Origin: an uncultured Sutterella sp.
GTDB lineage: Bacteria > Pseudomonadota > Gammaproteobacteria > Burkholderiales > Burkholderiaceae_F
DNA length: 9,684 nt
Direction: 5' to 3'
Assembly: GCA_900754475.1 (NCBI GenBank)
Contig: CAAECY010000088.1
Location: 1-9,684, forward strand
Position numbers and translations under genes: made by a program. This document shows, one piece after another, positions 5,903 through 9,684 of the stretch (the stretch's first letter is position 1; every line of letters begins with the position of its first letter). The notes beneath the pieces were generated by a model that was not told the DNA's origin, did not search any database, and was given only the letters and a program-made list of their open reading frames with translations.

Positions 5903-6706
5903 ATGACCCACACTTCCGTCGCCTCGGAAATGCTCCGGGGCTTTGTTCGCGGGCTCCCGCTCATTTGCGGGTGCCTGCCGCTCGGCTTCATTCTCGGTGT
6001 CCAGGCAAGCCAGCACGACATGAGCGTGCTCACGACCGTTCTCATGACGGGGCTCAACTTCGCGGGCGGGAGCGAATTCGCCGCGGTTGCGCTCTGGAGC
6101 GCGGCTCCGCCCGTGCTCGTCGTGATTTTTTCGACGTGGCTCATCAACAGCCGCCACATCGTGCTCGGGGCCTCGTTGGCGCTTCATACGCGGCGGTTGT
6201 CGCCCATGCAGAACGCCCTCGTCTTTTTCTTTATGTGCGACGAAGTCTGGGCGCTCACAAGCGCCGACATCACGGAGCGTCGTCGCGCGGGCGTGAAGGC
6301 GGAGAACCTCTTCTCCTTTCCCTTCCACATCGGGATGGGCCTCGGCTTTTGGACCCTCTGGATGGCGTCCGCCGGTGCGGGTGCCGCGCTCGGGCAGTCG
6401 ATCGGGGACATGACGAAGTGGGGCTTCATGATGGCCTTTCCCGCGACCTTTGCGTCCCTCATCGTCATGATGTGGCCCGGATTCCGTCGGGCGCTCCCGA
6501 TCGTGCTCGCGGCTCTCGCTTCCGCCGTTGCGAGCCTTTTCGTGCCCTCGCACTGGTGCGTGTTGGCGGGCACCGTGACGGGCCTTGTCGCGGTCATGCT
6601 GGGTCTCGACGACCTTGACGGGCTCTTCGGGAGGAAGAAGGCCGAGGTCGAAGCCGAAGCCGCCGCTCCCAAGGTTGCCGCTCCGACCGAACACTGCGAA
6701 CACTGA
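5903..6706 (+). CDS. azlC: AzlC family branched-chain amino acid exporter, large subunit
   Basis: This 267-aa inner-membrane protein is the large subunit of the AzlCD pair, which exports branched-chain amino acids and their analogues. Family features include LRGFVRGLPLICGCLPLGFILG near the start (11-32), GLNFAGGSEFAAVAL (50-64, usually AGxSQFAAV), NSRHIVLGASLA (82-93), and DEVWAL (113-118), with about six hydrophobic segments. ATG 5903 has no recognisable Shine-Dalgarno in the preceding CTATCGCCACCTCACC. The in-frame ATG at 5930 is no better supported, and starting there would still keep the first membrane segment. The C-terminus beyond about 243 is a charged Ala/Glu-rich tail ending in EHCEH, not typical of the family. 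azlD follows 15 bp downstream, so the two are co-transcribed. AzlC is often Lrp-controlled; no such site is clear here. Confidence 0.92.
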   Translation: MTHTSVASEMLRGFVRGLPLICGCLPLGFILGVQASQHDMSVLTTVLMTGLNFAGGSEFAAVALWSAAPPVLVVIFSTWLINSRHIVLGASLALHTRRLSPMQNALVFFFMCDEVWALTSADITERRRAGVKAENLFSFPFHIGMGLGFWTLWMASAGAGAALGQSIGDMTKWGFMMAFPATFASLIVMMWPGFRRALPIVLAALASAVASLFVPSHWCVLAGTVTGLVAVMLGLDDLDGLFGRKKAEVEAEAAAPKVAAPTEHCEH

Positions 6707-6721
6707 GAAGGAGAACGTCCC

Positions 6722-7066
6722 ATGACCGAACCCGCATTCCTTGATGCCGCGCGCGACCTGTTCGCTCTTCCGACGGCTCTCGAATTCGTCACCGTTCTCG
6801 GGATGGCCGCCGCCACCTATTCGACCCGTGCCGTCGGCTGGTTGGTGCTTCGCAACCGCACGGTCTCGCCTCGCCTGCAGCGCGTCCTCGAAGCGGCGCC
6901 CGCGTGCGTGATGGCCTCGATCGTCGCGCCCTACTTCGTGACGACGGATCCCGTGATGCTCCTGTCGCTTGCCGTCATGACGATCGCTGCGCTTTCCACG
7001 AACCTCGCGGGTACGGTGGTGCTCTCGGTGCTGGCTTATGCGGGGTTCAACGCCATTCTGAGTTGA
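6722..7066 (+). CDS. azlD: AzlD family branched-chain amino acid exporter, small subunit
   Basis: This 114-aa membrane protein is the partner of AzlC and normal in length. It shows the AzlD pattern AATYSTRAVGWLVLRNRTVSPRLQRVLEAAPACVMASIVAP (about 29-69), that is, T-Y-x-T-R, then SPRLxRxLE, then a small-residue helix ending in AP. Two more hydrophobic helices follow (about 76-92 and 95-112). The start ATG 6722 has a good AAGGAG ribosome-binding site about 9 nt upstream. The stop TGA (7064-7066) lies inside a run of TGAGN pentamers, and a terminator follows about 50 bp later, ending the azlCD unit. Confidence 0.92.
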   Translation: MTEPAFLDAARDLFALPTALEFVTVLGMAAATYSTRAVGWLVLRNRTVSPRLQRVLEAAPACVMASIVAPYFVTTDPVMLLSLAVMTIAALSTNLAGTVVLSVLAYAGFNAILS

Positions 7067-7083
7067 GTTGAGCTGAATTGAGC
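7059..7083 (+). repeat. TGAGN pentamer tandem repeat over the azlD stop
   Basis: Five units run TGAGT-TGAGT-TGAGC-TGAAT-TGAGC. Because the period is five, TGA appears in all three forward frames (7059, 7064, 7069), and the second is the azlD stop. It may have arisen by slippage. Confidence 0.7.
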
Positions 7084-7117
7084 CGACCGGAGCCGGTCTC
7101 CGGTGTCCCATGATGCC

Positions 7118-7143
7118 AAAGGACGCCCGAACGGGCGCCTTTT
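7118..7143 (+). terminator. Rho-independent terminator of azlCD
   Basis: AAAGG-A-CGCCC (7118-7128) pairs with GGGCGCCTTT (7133-7142) around a GAAC loop with one bulged A, and ends in a T-run continuing to 7143. It lies about 50 bp after the azlD stop. A smaller dyad, GACCGG-AG-CCGGTC (7085-7098), precedes it. Confidence 0.78.
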
Positions 7144-7188
7144 GTTATTCGGGCGTTCGTATTGACGTACGTCCTTATTCTTCTCCTC

Positions 7189-7230
7189 CGAAAGCTCGGC
7201 TCGGGCCGCTACGGTCGCTTCGGGCTTTCG
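7189..7230 (+). other. Structured non-coding segment upstream of the mod-type cluster
   Basis: CGAAAGC (7189-7195) pairs with GCTTTCG (7224-7230), enclosing a smaller CGGC-TCGG-GCCG hairpin. With the terminator at 7273-7300 this could be the body of a small RNA. A TTGACG -35-like hexamer (7162-7167) lies upstream, but I see no matching -10 box. I cannot assign it to a known riboswitch or RNA family. Confidence 0.3.
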
Positions 7231-7272
7231 CACTCGTCCTCGGGCGCCACGCTCGCCGCTCTTTCTCTCCCG

Positions 7273-7300
7273 AAAGGGGGATCTGTGCCTCCCCCTTTTG
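7273..7300 (+). terminator. Second intergenic terminator upstream of the mod-type cluster
   Basis: AAAGGGGGA (7273-7281) pairs perfectly with TCCCCCTTT (7290-7298) around an 8-nt loop, ending in TTTTG. It lies upstream of the likely modC promoter and operator, so it would not attenuate transcripts from that promoter. It more likely ends azlCD read-through or a small transcript from 7150-7270. Confidence 0.7.
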
Positions 7301-7334
7301 AAAAGAAAAAATCCGACCGCGGTTTGTAAAATCA

Positions 7335-7357
7335 CGCTATTCTATTCGGGAATAACG
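7335..7357 (+). promoter_or_regulatory. Putative ModE operator over the modC promoter
   Basis: The inverted repeat CGCTATTC-N7-GAATAACG (23 bp) has one mismatch between arms. It keeps the CG-N-TAT ... ATA-N-CG skeleton of the molybdate-responsive ModE box known from E. coli and other proteobacteria (CGnTATATA-N6-TATATAnCG, as I recall it). It starts 3 bp after a good -10 candidate, TAAAAT (7327-7332), whose -35 is poor. A bound ModE dimer would cover the transcription start and repress. No modE gene is visible in the window. Confidence 0.55.
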
Positions 7358-7360
7358 CCA

Positions 7361-7385
7361 CGGGGAGGTTTGAAATCTCTCCCCG
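7361..7385 (+). promoter_or_regulatory. Hairpin in the modC 5' leader
   Basis: CGGGGAG (7361-7367) pairs perfectly with CTCCCCG (7379-7385) around an 11-nt loop. It lies 29 bp before the modC ATG. The Shine-Dalgarno GGAGG (7403-7407) is outside the stem, so it is not directly sequestered, though the CTCCCC arm could alternatively pair with it. Confidence 0.45.
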
Positions 7386-7414
7386 CCGAACGCACTTTTT
7401 CCGGAGGACCCTCG

Positions 7415-8248
7415 ATGGAGCGCGATCTGTGGATCAACGTACGCAAGAGCCGCGGTACCGTGGCGCTTGACGTCGACATTCGCATTCCCGCCGACGGGAT
7501 CACCGTTCTGCGCGGTGAATCGGGCTCGGGGAAAACGACGCTCGCGGACCTTGTCGCCGGTCGCATCGTTCCCGACGACGGGCTCGTGCGGCTCGGCGGT
7601 CGCACGCTCGTCGACGTCCTTCGAGGGATCGTCCTTCCGCCTCACGCCCGGGGGATCGGCTACGTCTTTCAAACGCACCGCCTCTTTCCGCACTTGACGG
7701 TGCGCGAGAACATCGAATTTGCGCGCACGACGGGGCACCGCTCGAAGGGCGCCTGGTCGGGTTTGACGGTCGACGAAGCGGCACGACGTTTCGGCCTCAC
7801 GCACCTGTTGGACCGTCGCCCCGGGACGCTCTCGGGCGGCGAAAGTCAGCGCGCGGCCCTGGCCCGTGCGCTTTACGGGGCCGAAGACCTTCTCATTCTC
7901 GACGAACCGCTCTCAAGCCTTGATCCCAAGCTGCGCGAACGCCTGATGGACGAAATAGAAGCGGCCTTGTCGGGCCTTTCGATTCCCGTTCTTTACATCA
8001 CGCACAGCGACCGCGAAACCGAGCGCCTCGCACGCCGCGTCTATCGGATGGCGGCGGGAAGAATCGTCGACTACGTCGATTTCGGACGAGAGCATCCGCA
8101 CGCGAGCGAGGACGACATCGAGGAGGATTCTTCGGACGACCTTCGGCACGTTGCCTCAACTTTCGCGAGACCACCTTCGGCTGCAGTCCGACCGAACCCG
8201 CCGTTCGACGCCTACGCGGCGCGGTCCGCATCGGATTCTTGGGGCTGA
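7415..8248 (+). CDS. modC: Molybdate-type ABC importer ATPase without Mop domain (ModC-like)
   Basis: This cytoplasmic ATPase serves the downstream binding protein and permease. The start is ATG 7415 with GGAGG 7 nt upstream. The frame is open to 7298, but that extension crosses the terminator and operator. The 277 residues carry Walker A GESGSGKTT (34-42), Q-loop Gln86, signature LSGGES (139-144), Walker B LLILDEP (159-165) with Glu164, and switch His197. ModC-like hallmarks are LPPHARGIGYVFQTHRLFPHLTVRENI (74-100) and LSGGESQRAALARALYG. Canonical ModC is about 350 aa, with a C-terminal Mop/TOBE domain that binds molybdate. Here the ATPase core is followed from about residue 222 only by an acidic tail (SEDDIEEDSSDD) and a Pro/Ala/Arg-rich end, and the 127-bp gap to modA cannot encode the missing domain. 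Specificity for molybdate is inferred from the neighbouring ModB. Confidence 0.85.
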   Translation: MERDLWINVRKSRGTVALDVDIRIPADGITVLRGESGSGKTTLADLVAGRIVPDDGLVRLGGRTLVDVLRGIVLPPHARGIGYVFQTHRLFPHLTVRENIEFARTTGHRSKGAWSGLTVDEAARRFGLTHLLDRRPGTLSGGESQRAALARALYGAEDLLILDEPLSSLDPKLRERLMDEIEAALSGLSIPVLYITHSDRETERLARRVYRMAAGRIVDYVDFGREHPHASEDDIEEDSSDDLRHVASTFARPPSAAVRPNPPFDAYAARSASDSWG

Positions 8249-8375
8249 GTGCTTCGGGAAATCCGCCGAAGCCCGGCTTGAGCTGCAACTTCTTTTGCCC
8301 GATCGATCTCAAAATCCACCGACCCACACAACCACCGACTACATCCACGACTCACGTTATTTTTCGGAGACTCCC

Positions 8376-9146
8376 ATGACCACTCGCAATTCCCGTCTCG
8401 ATACGCTTTCCCTTCGCATGAAGCCCGCAGCGCTTCTTCTCACGGCCGCCCTCTCCTTCGGGCTCGGCGCTTCGGTCGCTCAGGCCGAAGTGATCGTCAC
8501 CACCGGTGCGGGCTACGTCCCGATGGTGAAAGCCCTTGTGGCTGCGTACCAGACCGAAACGGGCGCGAAGGTCGGCACGGCCTTCGGCGGCAACATCGGA
8601 CAGATGCTTGCTCAGACCGCGTCCGGTTCGGGCGTCAACGTGGTCGTCTCCGACCGCGCGAGCCTCGGGAAATTCAAGATGCTCGACAAAGAGGAAGTCG
8701 TTCTCGGCACGACCCCGATCGTCCTCATTTGGAAGAAGGGCCTCTCGCTTACCGCTCCCGAAGATCTCGCGAAGCCCGAAGTTGAACGCATCGCCTACCC
8801 CGACCCGAAGGCCGCGGTCTACGGGCGTGCCGCCCAGGACTTTTTGACGACCTCGGGTCTCGCCGCCAAGATCGAAGGGAAGACCAACGTCGTCTCGACC
8901 GTTCCTCAGGTGACGGCCTACGTCGCGAAGGGCGAAATGGACGCGGGCTTCGTGAATCGCCTTGCCGCCAACGCCCAGAAGGCGAAGCTCGGCGGGTCGC
9001 TTGAAATCACCGACCGCCATCAGCCGATCGTCATGACGGCGCGTCCCGTTGAGGGCGCCGCGAAGGCCGAGGACGTCCGTGCGTTCCTCGACTGGCTCTC
9101 GGGCGAAAGCGCGAAGAAGATCCTTCGCGAAAACGGGCTCGACTGA
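8376..9146 (+). CDS. modA: Divergent ModA-like periplasmic oxyanion-binding protein
   Basis: This 256-aa secreted receptor probably binds molybdate, tungstate or another oxyanion for the ModB/ModC transporter. ATG 8376 follows GGAGA about 7 nt upstream; the frame stays open to 8151, but that part overlaps modC and precedes the signal peptide. A long signal sequence (Arg/Lys n-region 1-16, hydrophobic 18-34) ends in AQA, with cleavage likely before EVIV at 38. The mature part has the ModA-like layout: VIVTTGAGYVPMVKALVAAY, AFGGNIGQML, a YPDPKAAVYGRAAQDFL segment, VPQVTAYVAKGEMDAGFVN, and a C-terminal DWLSGESAKKILRENGL helix. Against E. coli ModA from memory, the ligand serines (S12, S39) and Y170 fall on non-matching residues. 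It resembles a divergent ModA subgroup I recall from epsilonproteobacteria (GAGY...YGxAAxEFL...VPQV), so substrate choice is uncertain. Confidence 0.8.
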   Translation: MTTRNSRLDTLSLRMKPAALLLTAALSFGLGASVAQAEVIVTTGAGYVPMVKALVAAYQTETGAKVGTAFGGNIGQMLAQTASGSGVNVVVSDRASLGKFKMLDKEEVVLGTTPIVLIWKKGLSLTAPEDLAKPEVERIAYPDPKAAVYGRAAQDFLTTSGLAAKIEGKTNVVSTVPQVTAYVAKGEMDAGFVNRLAANAQKAKLGGSLEITDRHQPIVMTARPVEGAAKAEDVRAFLDWLSGESAKKILRENGLD

Positions 9147-9335
9147 GCGCAGCCGACGTCACTTGCCGATTGACGCATTGAAGGAAACGTCGGATCGCTT
9201 GTAGGACCTGTGTCGGAAAGCCCGTGAAGGACAAAGACCGCCCGATCGGCGTGGATTTGATCTTCGAAGCCCTTCATCATTCGCTACGTTCCCGACGTTT
9301 TCCTCTTCCCCCTCACCCGCACCACTAAGCTCGCC
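9147..9335 (+). other. modA-modB spacer
   Basis: This 189-bp gap is unusually long for a mod operon. CCGACGT (9153-9159) can pair with ACGTCGG (9187-9193), and a second CCGACGT (9292-9298) could compete for the same partner. A 34-codon frame from GTG 9224 to TAA 9326-9328 ends 7 nt before the modB ATG. It has a weak GGAAAG upstream and no family I recognise. I see no terminator with a U-tract. Confidence 0.4.
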
Positions 9336-9684
9336 ATGGAAACCGAATTCTCGCCGGAACTCCTTCTTTCCGTCCTTCGCGATCCCGTGATCGCGGGTGC
9401 CCTGGCGCTCACCTTGCGTACGTGCTTGGTGGCGGCCGCGGGGTTTCTCATTGCTGGGCCCGCGCTCGCGTGGCTCTTTGCGCGCAAGCGCGGTTGGGCC
9501 GTACGTTTGCTCAACTTCCTTGTGACGCTTCCGCTCGTTTTTCCGCCAATAGCGCTCGGGTATCTCCTTCTCCTTCTCCTCGGGCGCACCGGGCCCGTGG
9601 GAGCGCTGTTGGCGGAAGCCGGCCTTCCGATGGTCTTTACGAGTTCGTCGGTCTACTTTGCGGCGTTCGTGGCGGGTCTGCCCC
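9336..9684 (+). CDS. modB: Molybdate ABC transporter permease ModB, N-terminal part
   Basis: This open frame begins at ATG 9336 and runs off the right edge; 116 residues are visible, about half of a typical ModB of about 230 aa. Translation gives an N-terminal METEFSPELL, a first membrane helix (about 17-50) ending in ARKRGW, and then LNFLVTLPLVFPPIALGYLLLLLLGRTGPVGALL (about 61-94). That stretch is the highly recognisable ModB/CysU-type segment, with its LPLVxPPxxxGYxLLxxxGRxGPxG consensus. The next helix (SSSVYFAAFVAGLP) is cut by the window end. It should form the inner-membrane channel for the ModA-like and ModC-like proteins. No in-frame ATG or GTG lies in the preceding 60 bp and no clear Shine-Dalgarno precedes 9336, so translation may depend on coupling to upstream translation. 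The coupling loop is outside the window. Confidence 0.9.
   Translation, partial: METEFSPELLLSVLRDPVIAGALALTLRTCLVAAAGFLIAGPALAWLFARKRGWAVRLLNFLVTLPLVFPPIALGYLLLLLLGRTGPVGALLAEAGLPMVFTSSSVYFAAFVAGLP

Noticed and set aside
5867..7111. 414-codon minus-strand frame over azlC and azlD
   Set aside because: The translation is Arg/His/Glu/Gly-rich and low in complexity, and both opposite-strand genes are recognised membrane proteins with sound context.
7298..7414. Upstream extension of the ModC-like ATPase (39 extra residues)
   Set aside because: It would begin inside the terminator and run through the putative operator and leader hairpin. GGAGG directly before ATG 7415 decides the start.
7144..7414. 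Molybdenum-cofactor riboswitch upstream of modC
   Set aside because: I could not match the pairing here to the known Moco RNA motif, and a terminator and promoter intervene. A covariance-model search would settle it.
8151..8375. Upstream extension of the ModA-like protein (75 extra residues)
   Set aside because: It overlaps modC in another frame and would bury the signal peptide. ATG 8376 has a Shine-Dalgarno.
1..9684. CRISPR array, tRNA/rRNA genes, phage or defence genes
   Set aside because: No regularly spaced repeats, cloverleaf-like segments or relevant protein families were seen on either strand.

Overview
The window is GC-rich bacterial chromosome with tightly packed, mostly transport-related genes. 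The C-terminus of HtpG, the AzlCD pair, the Mod-type ABC genes and the general style point to a proteobacterium. A gut betaproteobacterium of the Sutterellaceae kind is my best guess, but this rests on protein resemblance only and I could not test it.

Layout. Positions 1-359 are the 3' end of htpG (Hsp90 chaperone), reading rightwards to a strong hairpin terminator. Positions 523-2566 are a complete insertion sequence of the IS1634/IS4-like DDE type, with 14-bp perfect terminal inverted repeats and one leftward transposase with an apparently intact catalytic triad. The IS is flanked by two near-identical copies of about 55 bp of terminator-containing sequence. Next, on the minus strand, is a three-gene ABC importer of the NitT/TauT/SsuABC class (binding protein 5365-4412, ATPase 4297-3404, permease 3410-2661); its substrate cannot be told from sequence. 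A long, gene-free divergent region (5366-5902) separates it from rightward azlC-azlD (5903-7066), a branched-chain amino acid exporter pair with its own terminator. After a structured intergenic stretch holding a second terminator and a ModE-box-like palindrome comes a rightward molybdate-type ABC cluster in the unusual order ATPase (7415-8248), binding protein (8376-9146), permease (9336 to the window edge, partial).

How it fits together. htpG and the SsuABC-like operon converge on the IS. Before the insertion they probably shared one bidirectional terminator, which now exists in two diverged copies, one on each side. The SsuABC-like genes form one transcription unit with a hairpin after the binding-protein gene and a 7-bp ATPase/permease overlap. 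The mod-type cluster is probably repressed by molybdate-bound ModE through the palindrome at 7335-7357. The ATPase lacks the usual C-terminal Mop/TOBE domain, and the binding protein lacks the canonical ModA oxyanion-binding residues.

I see no CRISPR array, defence island, phage gene, tRNA or rRNA here, and no clearly new multi-gene system. The most interesting points are the duplicated terminator around the IS, the putative ModE operator, and the divergent Mod components.
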